Of a stretch of 64,000 nt of DNA, positions 52,024 to 60,999 are shown one piece after another (the first letter of the stretch is position 1; each line of letters starts with the position of its first letter). The position numbers and the translations under genes are program-made. The notes below the pieces were generated by a model. The model was not told where the DNA came from, did no database searches, and worked only from the letters and a program-made list of their open reading frames with translations. Location: NCBI RefSeq assembly GCF_021545335.1, contig NZ_CP089312.1:372001-436000 (forward strand). Direction: 5' to 3'. The stretch is from Streptomyces sp. GQFP. Lineage in GTDB: Bacteria > Actinomycetota > Actinomycetes > Streptomycetales > Streptomycetaceae.

Positions 52024-53751
52024 ATGACGACAGCCACCCACGACCGGCCTGCCGCGTCCGAGGACACCGCCTCGCCGCTGCGCGCGACCGTGCGCCGCAC
52101 CGGGGCGCGCAGCGCTGTCCTGTTCCTGGTGGCCACGGCCTCGACCGGGCTGAGCCTCGCCCTGCCCCTGTTCCTGGGGCGGGCCCTCGACCTGCTGCTG
52201 GCCCGCCCGGATGGTACGGGAGCCATGCGCTGGGTCCTGTGGTGCGCCGGTCTCGTCCTGCTGCTCGCCGTGCTCGACGCCGTCGAGACGGTGCTGGGCG
52301 CGGCCACGACCGCCCGCGCGACGGCTTGGCTGCGGTATCGGCTGACCCGGCATCTGCTCGCCGTGGGGCCACGGGCCGGGGAGCGCTTCGGGTCCGGCGA
52401 ACTGGTGACCCGGCTGGTCGGCAACGCCGCGCAGGCCGGGACCGCGCCCGCCGCCCTCGCCGCGCTGCTGGCCGCGCTCGCGGGGCCGGTCGGGGCGGTG
52501 GTGGCGCTCGGTCTGCTCGACCCGTGGCTGGCCGCCGTGTTCCTCGCCGGGGCGCCGGTTCTGTTCCTCCTGTTGCGGGCCTTCACCCAGGACTCGTCAC
52601 GGTGTGCGGCCGACTACCAGAACGCCCAGGGGCGGATCGCGAGCGGGCTCGCGGAGGCGATCGGCGGGGCCCGCACCATCGCCGCGTGCGGGACCGCGGA
52701 CCGCGAGGTGGCCAGGGTCCTGCGGCCCCTGCCCGAACTCGCCGCGGCGGGCCGCCGGATGTGGCACGTCCAGGGACGCGCGGCGGCCCGGGCGGTCGCC
52801 CTGGCCCCCTTGCTGCAGTTGGGGGTGGTGGCCGTGGCGGGCGTCCTGCTGGTCCGCGACCGGCTGACGGTGGGCGAGATGCTCGCCGCCTCACGGTACG
52901 CCGTCCTGGCGGCCGGTGTCGGTGTCCTGGTCGGGCAGTTGTCGGGGCTGGTCAGGGCCCGGGCGTCGGCCCGGCGCCTCGGCGAGCTGCTGGCCGAGCC
53001 GGCACCGGCGTACGGGGGCCGCCGGCTGCCGCCGGGGCAGGGGAGGCTGGAGCTGCGCGGGGTCACCGCCCGACGCGGCGGACGTACCCTCCTGGACCGC
53101 GTCGACCTGGTTGTGCCCGGCGGCGGCACACTCGCCGTGGTCGGCCGCTCCGGCGCCGGCAAGTCCCTTCTCGCGGCCCTCGCCGGACGCCTGGCCGATC
53201 CCGACGACGGCACCGTGCTCCTGGACGGCGTACCGCTGCCCGAACTGACCCACGACGAGCTGCGCCGTGCGATCGGCTGTGCCTTCGAACGCCCCGCCCT
53301 GCTGGGCGACACCGTCGCGGACACGATCGGCTTCGGCGTCCGGACCGCGTCACCCGGCCGGATCGAGGCCGGCGCCGCCGCCGCCCGCGCCGACACCTTC
53401 GTGCGCCGGCTGCCCGACGGCTACGCCACCCCCTGCCGGACCGCGCCCCTCTCCGGGGGCGAGCGGCAGCGCCTCGGCCTCGCCCGGGCGCTGGCCCGCG
53501 ACAGCAGACTGCTCGTCCTCGACGACGCGCTGTCCAGCCTCGACACGGTCACCGAACACCAGGTCACCGAGGCGCTGCTGCGCCACTCCCCCGGCAGCAC
53601 CCGTGTGCTCGTCGCCCACCGGGTCTCCACCGCGGCCCGCGCGGACGCGGTGGCCTGGCTGGACGGGGGGCGGGTGCGGGCGGTGGGGACGCACGCGGAA
53701 CTGTGGCGGGAGAGGGGCTACAGGGAGGTGTTCGCGGATGCCGGAGGCTGA
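52024..53751 (+). CDS. ramA: ABC exporter subunit RamA
   Basis: A 575-residue half transporter: six-helix membrane domain (about 25-310) and ATPase with Walker A GRSGAGKS, signature LSGGERQ and Walker B LLVLDDALSSLD. Asp stands where most ATPases have the catalytic Glu, as in the degenerate half of heterodimeric exporters. With RamB it should export SapB. ATG 52024 lies after GGAGGG; the frame remains open upstream through ramS, but that part is not coding. It overlaps ramB by 14 bases. Confidence 0.9.
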   Translation: MTTATHDRPAASEDTASPLRATVRRTGARSAVLFLVATASTGLSLALPLFLGRALDLLLARPDGTGAMRWVLWCAGLVLLLAVLDAVETVLGAATTARATAWLRYRLTRHLLAVGPRAGERFGSGELVTRLVGNAAQAGTAPAALAALLAALAGPVGAVVALGLLDPWLAAVFLAGAPVLFLLLRAFTQDSSRCAADYQNAQGRIASGLAEAIGGARTIAACGTADREVARVLRPLPELAAAGRRMWHVQGRAAARAVALAPLLQLGVVAVAGVLLVRDRLTVGEMLAASRYAVLAAGVGVLVGQLSGLVRARASARRLGELLAEPAPAYGGRRLPPGQGRLELRGVTARRGGRTLLDRVDLVVPGGGTLAVVGRSGAGKSLLAALAGRLADPDDGTVLLDGVPLPELTHDELRRAIGCAFERPALLGDTVADTIGFGVRTASPGRIEAGAAAARADTFVRRLPDGYATPCRTAPLSGGERQRLGLARALARDSRLLVLDDALSSLDTVTEHQVTEALLRHSPGSTRVLVAHRVSTAARADAVAWLDGGRVRAVGTHAELWRERGYREVFADAGG

Positions 53752-56179
53752 GGATGCCCGGCGACGCCTGCCCGACGCCGGTCCCGGCATCCGACCGGGC
53801 AGCGCCCCGGGCGACAGTGCCCCACCACGGACGACCGGCGCCCCCGACGGCCGACCACACGGACCCCTGCCGGAGGCTGAGAATGCCCGACGACGCCCGC
53901 CCGACACCGGTCCCGGCATCCGACCCGGCAGCACCCAGGACGACAACGCCCCACCACGGACGACCGGCGCCCCCGGCAGCCGACCACACGGACCTCGGGA
54001 CGACGGCGCCCCGCCGCAGGCGGTCGGCAACCCCGGCGGCCAGCCGCACGGTCCCCGCAACAGCGACGCCCCGCCACAGCCGGTCGCCAACCCCGGCAGC
54101 CAGCCGCACGGTCCCCGCAACGACGACGCCCCGCACCAGGCGGCCGCCGGCTCCGGCACCCCGGGCGGCGACGCCCCACCGCCGGCCGGCAATCCCGGCA
54201 CCCCGGACGACAGCGCCCCACCGTCGGCGGCCCGAGGCCCCGGCAGCCCGCCGCGCGGTCCGCGGGGGCGCGGCGTCCGGCGGTGGCCGGCCGACAGCGG
54301 CGGTGTCGGGACGCGGGCGCCCGGAAGCGGTGGGCTTCGTCGACGTGGGCTGCGGTTCCTGCTGCGGCACCGGCGCGTCGTCGCGCGGCTCGTGCTGTGG
54401 TCCCTGCTGGAGACCGCGCAGACCTTCCTCATGGGGTACGCCCTCGCCCGCGCCCTCGACGAGGGGTTCCTGCGCGATCGCACGGACATCGGGCTCGGGT
54501 GGCTCGGGGTCGCCGCGCTCGCGGTCGCCGTCGGGGCCTACGGCACCGGACGGGTGTACGAGGCGGTCGCCGCGCTCGTCGAGCCGTTGCGGGACCGGCT
54601 CGTGGAGCGGGTGGTGGCGCGCGGGGTGCGGGAAGCGGACGGCGGGGCCCTCTCCGCGCTGACCCAGCAGGTGGAGATCGCCCGGGACACCTTCGCCGGT
54701 GTGGTGATGGTGTCCCGGTCCTTCGTCTTCACGGCCGCAGGCGCGCTGATCGGGCTGGGCTCGCTCGCGCCACCCCTGCTTCTCGTGGTCGCTCCCCCGC
54801 TGGCCGTCGGCGTGGGCCTCTTCATGGCGAGCATGCGCCCGCTGGCCCACCGCCAGGAAGCCTTCCTCGTCGCCGACGAACGTCTCGCCGACCGTCTCGG
54901 GGACGTCTGCGCGGGGCTGCGGGACGTCACCGCGGGGGGCGCGGAGGAGTGGGTGGCGGCGGACGCGGGCACGCGGATCGACGCCGAGCTGTCGGCGGCC
55001 CGCTCGCTGGCCCGCTGGGGCGTGCCCCGGGTGGCGTCGATCGCCGTCGGCGGACAGCTCCCCGTCGTCCTGCTGCTGCTGACCGCGCCCTGGCTGCTGC
55101 GCCACGGCGTCACGCCCGGCGCCCTGGTCGGCGCGCTCGCCTACGTCACCCAGTCCCTGCTGCCCGCCCTGCAGAACCTGGTCCACGGCCTGGGCACCAG
55201 CGGCTCCCGGCTCGCGGTGGTCCTGCGCCGCCTGGTGCCGCCCGGTCCGGCGGCGGCCGACGGCATCCCGCAGGACGCCCGCCCCGTCCCCGCCCCGCCG
55301 GGGACACCGGCCCTGGCACTCTCCGGCCTCACCTTCGCCTACGGCCCCGCCTGCGCACCCGTCGTCGAGGACCTCACCCTCAGCGTGCCCCGGGGCGCGC
55401 GCCTCGCCGTCGTCGGCCCCAGCGGCATCGGCAAGTCCACCCTCGTGTCCCTGGCCGCGGGTCTCCTGCTACCCCAGCGGGGCGCGATCCGGCTGTGCGG
55501 GCATCCGGTGCCCGGCGACACCGCCCACGCGCACCGGGTCCTCATCCCGCAGGAGGCGTACGTGTTCAGCGGGACGTTCGCCGAGAACCTAGGCTGTCTG
55601 CGGCCGGATCCCGTGCCCGAGTCCGAGCTGCTGGCCGCCGCCGAGGCCGTCGGGCTCGCCCCGCTCCTCGGCCGGCACGGCGGACCCGGGGCCCCGGTCG
55701 TGCCGGCCGCGCTGTCGGACGGCGAACGGCAGCTGATCGCGCTGACCCGGGCCTTCCTCTCGTACGCCGGTGTGGTGCTCCTCGACGAGGCGACCTGCCA
55801 TCTGGACCCGGAGGCCGAGGAACGCGCCGAGCGGGCCTTCGCCTGCCGGCCCGGCACGACCCTGGTCGTGGTCGCGCACCGGATCGCCTCGGCGCGCCGG
55901 GCGGACCGTGTCCTCCTGATGGACGGCCGGGAGAACGCGTACGGGACGCACGACGAACTGCTGGAGCGCTCGCCCCTCTACCGCGACCTCGTGGGCAGCT
56001 GGTCGGCCGTGCCGGGACCGTCAGAGCCAGCCCTCGCCCTGCGAGATACGGATGGCGTCGATACGGTTGCGGGCCCCGGTCTTGCGGGTGATGGCCGCCA
56101 TGTAGTTGCGCACGGTGCCGTGGGACAGGTGCAGACAGCCGGCGATCTCCGCGACGGACGCCCCCTCCGCGGCGAGTGA
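53738..56179 (+). CDS. ramB: ABC exporter subunit RamB with repetitive N-terminal extension
   Basis: An 813-residue ORF. Residues 1 to about 200 are low-complexity Pro/Gly/Arg repeats not expected in this family. The exporter proper begins near RRVVARLVLWSLLETAQ, with six helices, then an ATPase with Walker A GPSGIGKS, signature LSDGERQ and Walker B VVLLDEATCHLD (catalytic Glu present). It would form the active half of the RamA/RamB SapB exporter. ATG 53738 overlaps the ramA end. The last 159 bases run antisense over ramR, adding a tail of doubtful meaning. Confidence 0.82.
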   Translation: MPEAEDARRRLPDAGPGIRPGSAPGDSAPPRTTGAPDGRPHGPLPEAENARRRPPDTGPGIRPGSTQDDNAPPRTTGAPGSRPHGPRDDGAPPQAVGNPGGQPHGPRNSDAPPQPVANPGSQPHGPRNDDAPHQAAAGSGTPGGDAPPPAGNPGTPDDSAPPSAARGPGSPPRGPRGRGVRRWPADSGGVGTRAPGSGGLRRRGLRFLLRHRRVVARLVLWSLLETAQTFLMGYALARALDEGFLRDRTDIGLGWLGVAALAVAVGAYGTGRVYEAVAALVEPLRDRLVERVVARGVREADGGALSALTQQVEIARDTFAGVVMVSRSFVFTAAGALIGLGSLAPPLLLVVAPPLAVGVGLFMASMRPLAHRQEAFLVADERLADRLGDVCAGLRDVTAGGAEEWVAADAGTRIDAELSAARSLARWGVPRVASIAVGGQLPVVLLLLTAPWLLRHGVTPGALVGALAYVTQSLLPALQNLVHGLGTSGSRLAVVLRRLVPPGPAAADGIPQDARPVPAPPGTPALALSGLTFAYGPACAPVVEDLTLSVPRGARLAVVGPSGIGKSTLVSLAAGLLLPQRGAIRLCGHPVPGDTAHAHRVLIPQEAYVFSGTFAENLGCLRPDPVPESELLAAAEAVGLAPLLGRHGGPGAPVVPAALSDGERQLIALTRAFLSYAGVVLLDEATCHLDPEAEERAERAFACRPGTTLVVVAHRIASARRADRVLLMDGRENAYGTHDELLERSPLYRDLVGSWSAVPGPSEPALALRDTDGVDTVAGPGLAGDGRHVVAHGAVGQVQTAGDLRDGRPLRGE
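53741..54115 (+). repeat. Tandem repeats inside the ramB 5' region
   Basis: Two units of about 43 codons both start PEAE(D/N)ARRR and contain GPGIRPGS and APPRTTGAP before RPHGP. They are followed by two 20-codon units of the form R(D/N)xxAPPQxVxNPGxQPHGP and further decayed pieces to about 54290. All copies stay in frame. Confidence 0.85.
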
Positions 56180-56635
56180 CAGGACGCTCAGCTCACGTCT
56201 GGTGAGCGGGATCTGCGTGGCTCTGAGGAACCCGAGGCCGAGCGAGGCGTCGACGAACCGTTCGCCGGCCGCGACGCTCCGGATGCCGGACACCAGCCGC
56301 TCCGGCGACCCCTCCCTGTCCTTGTCGACATAGCCCAGCGCGCCCGCCTCGGCCGCCCGTTTCAGCAGGCCGGGTCTGTCGGCGCTGGCGAGCACCAGCA
56401 GTCGCGGCGCAGGCCCGGCCGTACCGCAGGCGCGCAGTTCGCCCAGCGCGGGGATGCCGCAGGTGTCCGAGCTGTCCAGGTCCGCCGCGCAGACATCGGG
56501 GCGCATCAGCCTCGCTCTGCCCGGCGCGCCGTGCCAGGAGGTGCCGCACACCCCGAGATCGGGCTCTCTGCGCAGCCACTCCGCCAGGACCGACCGCACC
56601 AGACTCGCGTCGTGCACCAGAAGCACCCTGATCAC
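56021..56635 (-). CDS. ramR: Response regulator RamR, activator of the ram operon
   Basis: A 204-residue NarL/LuxR-family regulator. The receiver has an atypical acidic pocket (LLVHDAS, with His8-Asp9 instead of paired Asp) and candidate phospho-acceptors Asp52/Asp54 in AADLDSSD, with Lys105 in VDKD. The C-terminal LuxR helix-turn-helix is LTRRELSVLSLAAEGASVAE to YMAAITRKTGARNRID. No partner kinase is adjacent, as for RamR of S. coelicolor. GTG 56635 is the start. It converges on and overlaps ramB. Confidence 0.9.
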   Translation of the reverse strand: MIRVLLVHDASLVRSVLAEWLRREPDLGVCGTSWHGAPGRARLMRPDVCAADLDSSDTCGIPALGELRACGTAGPAPRLLVLASADRPGLLKRAAEAGALGYVDKDREGSPERLVSGIRSVAAGERFVDASLGLGFLRATQIPLTRRELSVLSLAAEGASVAEIAGCLHLSHGTVRNYMAAITRKTGARNRIDAIRISQGEGWL

Positions 56636-56905
56636 TGCGGCTCCCTCCGTCGCGTCTGCCGGTTCACCGGTGTCGCGTGCCCCGATTTCGGGGCTTGCGG
56701 CAGCTCAAGGGCGCGCAAAACCGGCCAACAAGGTGCGCGGGAGCGCATGCGCGGCGCTTTCGCGCTGGGACTCGCGCTTCACCGACGAGGACATGAGCCG
56801 GGGCAGAGGGGGTAGCGAGGGCGGCGGGACGTTCGCCGTGCGGGACGGGGTGAGTGGAGGGAGCCTTGAGCCGGGAGGGCCCGGTCCGGTGAGGAGGTGG
56901 TCCGG

Positions 56906-59053
56906 GTGGGCGATGCGCAGGTCTCCGGACGTGGGCGGCCGGGCGGCAGCGGCTCCGCGGCGTTCGGCAGGCCGCTGCTGTCGCTGGCGCTGGCCGGGAT
57001 GATGGACGACGTCCAGGCCCACGCGGGCGCGGTGTATCTGCTGGCGCCCGGTGAGTCCGTGCTGGAGATGGCTGTCATGGCGGGGCTGCCCCGGACGTTC
57101 GCGGCGCCGTGGGAGCGGGTCGGGCTCGGTTCGCCGGTGCCCGTCGCCCAGGCGGCGCGTGAACGGCGGTTCGTGTGGGTGGGTGGCGAGGAGGACATGG
57201 CCCGGCTGTTTCCGCGGGTCGCCGTCGTGCTGCCCTACCCCTTCGCGCTGGCCGCCGTACCGGTGGCGACCGACTCGACTGTGTACGGGGCGGTCTTCGT
57301 GACCTGGCCCGGTTCGCACCCGCCGGAGGTGTCGGACCGGGAGCGGGAGCGGCTGACCGCGGCCGGCGACCGGCTGGCGCTGCGGCTGGAGCGGGCCGTC
57401 GCCGAGCACCGTACGCTGCGGCCCGAGGCGGATCTCCTGGCCGCCTGGCCGGGCACGCCGGTGGCCGACACCCTCGGCTCGGTCGAGGCGGCGCGGATGG
57501 TGTCGCGGCTGCCGTACGGGCTGTGCTCGCTCGATCTGCACGGGCGGGTCGGTTTCGTCAACGCCGCCGCCACGGAGTTGCTGGGGATCCCCGCGAGCGG
57601 GCTGCTCGGCGGCCGGCTGTGGGGGTCGGTGCCCTGGCTGAACGATCCGGTGTACGAGGACCGCTACCGCGCCGCGCTGTTGAGTCTGCACGTCACCTCG
57701 TTCGTGGCACTGCGCTCGCCCGGCGACTGGTTGTCGTTCCAGCTGTACCCGAGCACGACCGGGCTGAGCGTCCGGATCACCAGGGCGCGGGCGGTGGCCG
57801 AGCTGGACCGGGCGGAGCGTCGGCCGGGCGGCCCGTCCAGCCTGGTCACGATCTCGCAGGTGCTGTCCCTGGCGGGGGCGCTCACCGAGGCGGCGGGCGT
57901 CCAGGACGTCGTCCAGCTGGTCGCGGACGAGATCATGCCGGCGGTGGGCTGCCAGACCCTGGTCATGCTGGGCTCGCGGGGCGGGCGCATGCACGTGGTC
58001 GGACACCGGGGATTCGAGGACCCGGAGCTCGTGGAACGCTTCGACGGACTGCCGCTGACCGAGCAGACCCCGGGGACACAGGTCCTCACCACCGGTGTGC
58101 CCGCCTTCTTCGAGTCGCGGGGGCAGCTGGACCGGCTGTATCCGGCGGTACGGGAGGTGCCCGGGACGATGGCGGCCTGGGCGTATCTCCCGCTGATCGC
58201 GTCCGGGCGGCCGGTGGGCACGTGCGTACTGGGGTACGCGGAACGGCACGCGTTCCCCGCCGACGAGCGCGCCGTCCTGACCAGTCTCGGCGGTCTGATC
58301 GCCCAGGCCCTGGAGCGGGCTCTGCTGTACGACGCCAAGCACCGCGTCGCGCATGGTCTGCAGGCCGCCCTGCTGCCCAGTTCCCTGCCGTCGCTGCCCG
58401 GATTCGAGGCCGCGGCGCGCTATCTGCCCGCCACCCAGGGCATGGACATCGGCGGCGACTTCTACGACCTGGTGTGCTCGCACGGGCGGGCCTCGGCGGT
58501 GATCGGGGACGTCCAGGGGCACAACGTGACGGCGGCCGGCCTGATGGGTCAGCTCCGTACGGCCGTACGGGCGTACACGACCGTCGGTCAGGACCCGGAG
58601 GAGGTCATGAGCAGCACCAACCGGCTGCTGATCGACCTCGGGACCGAGTTGTTCGCCAGCTGTCTGTATCTGCGGCTGGACCCGGGATCCGGGCGGGCCG
58701 TGATGGCCCGTGCGGGGCATCCGCAGCCGCTGCTGAGACGCCCGGACGGTCAGGTACGGGTCCTGGATCTGGCCGGGGGTCCGCTCCTGGGAATCGACGC
58801 CTCGGCCTCGTACCCGACGACGGAGGTCAAGCTGCCACCGGGCTCGGTCCTGGCCCTGTACACCGACGGCCTGATCGAGTCCCCGGGCGTCGACATCGAC
58901 GAGGCACTGGCCGCCCTGGGGCGGCGACTCGCGGAGACCGGCGACCGCCCCCTGGACGAACTCGCCGACGGACTGGTGGAGTTCGGCGCGGGGACGACGG
59001 CCCGGGCGGACGACATCGCGCTGCTGCTACTGAGAACACGACCGGAGAACTGA
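56906..59053 (+). CDS. PAS/GAF-SpoIIE phosphatase
   Basis: About 715 residues. Order: GAF-like (about 20-170), PAS (about 195-300, LPYGLCSLDLHGRVGFVNAA), GAF (about 315-475) and a C-terminal SpoIIE PP2C domain (about 490-715; MDIGGDFYDLVCSHGRASAV, GDVQGHNVTAAGLMGQLR, ADDIALLLLR). Unlike the phosphatase at 46448-48928 it has no RsbW-type kinase domain. GTG 56906 follows GAGGAGG at eight bases. It is divergent from ramR with a 270-base gap, in which I see no other gene. Confidence 0.86.
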   Translation: MGDAQVSGRGRPGGSGSAAFGRPLLSLALAGMMDDVQAHAGAVYLLAPGESVLEMAVMAGLPRTFAAPWERVGLGSPVPVAQAARERRFVWVGGEEDMARLFPRVAVVLPYPFALAAVPVATDSTVYGAVFVTWPGSHPPEVSDRERERLTAAGDRLALRLERAVAEHRTLRPEADLLAAWPGTPVADTLGSVEAARMVSRLPYGLCSLDLHGRVGFVNAAATELLGIPASGLLGGRLWGSVPWLNDPVYEDRYRAALLSLHVTSFVALRSPGDWLSFQLYPSTTGLSVRITRARAVAELDRAERRPGGPSSLVTISQVLSLAGALTEAAGVQDVVQLVADEIMPAVGCQTLVMLGSRGGRMHVVGHRGFEDPELVERFDGLPLTEQTPGTQVLTTGVPAFFESRGQLDRLYPAVREVPGTMAAWAYLPLIASGRPVGTCVLGYAERHAFPADERAVLTSLGGLIAQALERALLYDAKHRVAHGLQAALLPSSLPSLPGFEAAARYLPATQGMDIGGDFYDLVCSHGRASAVIGDVQGHNVTAAGLMGQLRTAVRAYTTVGQDPEEVMSSTNRLLIDLGTELFASCLYLRLDPGSGRAVMARAGHPQPLLRRPDGQVRVLDLAGGPLLGIDASASYPTTEVKLPPGSVLALYTDGLIESPGVDIDEALAALGRRLAETGDRPLDELADGLVEFGAGTTARADDIALLLLRTRPEN

Positions 59054-59067
59054 CGGCTCTCCCACCT

Positions 59068-59490
59068 AGGACGCGTCCGGAGAGGCGACGGCTGCCCTAC
59101 GGGAGGGGCAAGCACGCAGGTGGGCCCTGGGCCGTGCGACGCCCACCTGAGCCGAGGACGTGACAGCCGCCCTGCGGGAGGGGCCTGCACGACAGTGGCC
59201 CAGGGCCGCCCGGGGCGCAGGGCGAGGCCCGGAACATGCGACGCACACCTGCCACGAGGACGCGTCCGGAGAGGCGACAGCCGCCATGCGGGAGGGGCCT
59301 GCACGCCGGTGGCCCTGGGCCGCCCGGGGTACAGGGCGAGGCTCGGGACATGCGACGCGTACCTGCGCCAAGGGCGTCCGGCGACGTGACAGCCGCCGTG
59401 CCGGGCCGCCCTGCGCGGCCGGTCTCCCACGGTCGTCGGGCCGACAGGGCGAGGCCGGGGCCATGTCACGCACACCTGCGCCGACGGGGG
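59068..59490 (+). repeat. Four degenerate tandem repeats of about 90-115 bp, non-coding
   Basis: Units start near 59068, 59155, 59257 and 59371. Shared blocks are AGGACG(CG)TC/TGAC, CAGCCGCC, GCGGGAGGGGCCTGCACG, GGGCCGCCCGGGG, CAGGGCGAGGC and ATGCGACGC.CACCTGC. Unit lengths vary. No convincing gene lies between 59054 and 59595, so this repeat block and the next hairpin fill the 540-base gap. Confidence 0.7.
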
Positions 59491-59524
59491 TCGCTGCCAA
59501 TCCGCCGGAGGCCCCCTTACGCAG

Positions 59525-59560
59525 AACGGTCCGGCCCTCCCGCCGGAGGGCCGGACCGTT
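59525..59560. terminator. Bidirectional terminator hairpin
   Basis: AACGGTCCGGCCCTCC and its exact complement form a perfect 16-bp stem around CGCC, ending GTTTC. It separates the SpoIIE-type gene region from the convergent protease gene. Confidence 0.85.
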
Positions 59561-59595
59561 TCACTGGCGGCCGGTACTACTGGTGGTGTGGCCGG

Positions 59596-60987
59596 TCAGT
59601 GGCCTTCGGTCTCCAGACCGGTGCCGTCGTCCACGCCCTCGGTGGCCTGGTCGTCCACACCGCCGAGTTCGTCACCGCCGACCTCTTCACCGAGTCCGGC
59701 CTCTTCGCCCGCACCGGCTTCCTCACCGGCACCAGCCTCTTCACCGGCGCCGGCTTCCTCGCCCACACCGGCCTCTTCACCAGCGCCGGCCTCTTCGCCC
59801 GCGCCCGCTTCCTCACCGGCGCCGGCTTCCTCGCCCGCACCGGCCTCCTCGCCGGCACCGGCGTCAGCCGCGCCGAGGGTGGCGCCGACGGCCTCAAGGG
59901 CCGTGGTGACCGGCTGGAAGAAGGTCTCGCCGCCGACCGTGCAGTCGCCGCTGCCGCCGGAGGTCAGGCCGATCGCGCTGCCGTCCTGGGTGAACAGCGA
60001 GCCGCCGCTGTCGCCGGGCTCCGCGCAGACGTTGGTCTGGATGAGGCCGGTGACCGTGCCCTCGGGGTAGTTCACGGTGGCGTCGAGGCCGGTGACCTCG
60101 CCGTCGTTGAGGCCCGTCGTGGAGCCCATCCGGAAGACCTGCTGGCCGACCTCGGCCTCGGCGGCCTGGAGGATGTCGACGGTCTGGCCGCCGCCGACGT
60201 CGACGGTGCTGTCGGCCACGGTCGCCGGGTCGTCGTACTTCACGAGTGCGAAGTCACCGTCGCCCGGGAAGGTGGCCGCCTCGACGGTGCCGATCGCGGC
60301 GCCGCCCTCCGCGTCCGACCACTCGGCCGCGGCGACACCGCAGTGACCGGCGGTCAGGAAGCCGGGCGTGCCGTCCGCGGTCGCCACGTTGAAGCCGAGG
60401 GAGCAGCGGGCGCCGCCGCCGAAGATGGCGTCGCCGCCCTCCACGAGGGGCTTGAAGGTGCCCGCGCTCTTCTTGATGGTCGCCATGCCCGTGCCGAGGC
60501 TCTGGACGGTCGACTCGATGGTGTCCCAGTTGGCGCCGGTGACCGTGCTGTCGGCGGTGACCTGGATCTTGTTGGTCCGGGGGTCGACGGACCAGGCGGT
60601 GCCCGGGATGGTCGCCTCGGCCTTGAGCGTCTGCGCGCCCGCCTTCAGCTCGGCGACGCTGTTCTCGACCTCGCGGACTGCGGCTCCGGCCTTCTTGGCC
60701 TGGATGATGACGTTGTTGTTGTCACCCTCGACCTCGACGACGTTGATGATGAGCTGCTGCTTGTCGGCGTCGTAGTAGGAGCCCGCGAAGGCGTCCCCGA
60801 GCAGTTCCTCGAGCTGCGAGGCCAGATCCGAGGCAGCCGTCGCCTGAAGGGTCTTCGGAGCCGCATCTTCCGCAGCGTCGGTCTGGGACGCCATGGCATT
60901 GGGCAGCAGCAGTGCCGCCGCGCCGATCGCCGCGACACTGCCCACCGCTATCGCGGCCTTACGCTTCGGAACTCGCTTGTGACTCAA
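59596..60987 (-). CDS. Secreted S1-family (streptogrisin/alpha-lytic) protease with acidic repeat tail
   Basis: A 463-residue preproprotease. Signal peptide to about residue 35, pro-domain to about 182, then the chymotrypsin-like domain with His215 (TAGHCG), Asp245 (GDGDFALV) and Ser327 (GDSGGS). Cys195/216 and Cys321/349 match the usual disulphides. After residue 375 come ten AGAGEE-type hexapeptides and an acidic, Gly-rich end without a sortase motif. The start is TTG 60987, eight bases after AGGAGG. Regulated extracellular proteolysis is inferred. Confidence 0.9.
   Translation of the reverse strand: MSHKRVPKRKAAIAVGSVAAIGAAALLLPNAMASQTDAAEDAAPKTLQATAASDLASQLEELLGDAFAGSYYDADKQQLIINVVEVEGDNNNVIIQAKKAGAAVREVENSVAELKAGAQTLKAEATIPGTAWSVDPRTNKIQVTADSTVTGANWDTIESTVQSLGTGMATIKKSAGTFKPLVEGGDAIFGGGARCSLGFNVATADGTPGFLTAGHCGVAAAEWSDAEGGAAIGTVEAATFPGDGDFALVKYDDPATVADSTVDVGGGQTVDILQAAEAEVGQQVFRMGSTTGLNDGEVTGLDATVNYPEGTVTGLIQTNVCAEPGDSGGSLFTQDGSAIGLTSGGSGDCTVGGETFFQPVTTALEAVGATLGAADAGAGEEAGAGEEAGAGEEAGAGEEAGAGEEAGVGEEAGAGEEAGAGEEAGAGEEAGLGEEVGGDELGGVDDQATEGVDDGTGLETEGH
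59683..59862 (-). repeat. Ten 18-bp tandem repeats coding for AGAGEE
   Basis: Ten consecutive in-frame 18-base units encode AGAGEE, with AGVGEE and AGLGEE variants (residues 376-435 of the protease). The array could change length by slippage. Confidence 0.9.
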
Positions 60988-60999
60988 CTTCTTGACCTC

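Noticed and set aside
53564..55186. A 540-codon minus-strand frame rich in repeats
   Set aside because: Shadow of ramB; its repeats are the reverse of the ramB N-terminal repeats.
59683..59862. Regular short repeats that could suggest a CRISPR array
   Set aside because: Units are 18 bp with no spacers and encode AGAGEE in frame within a protease gene.
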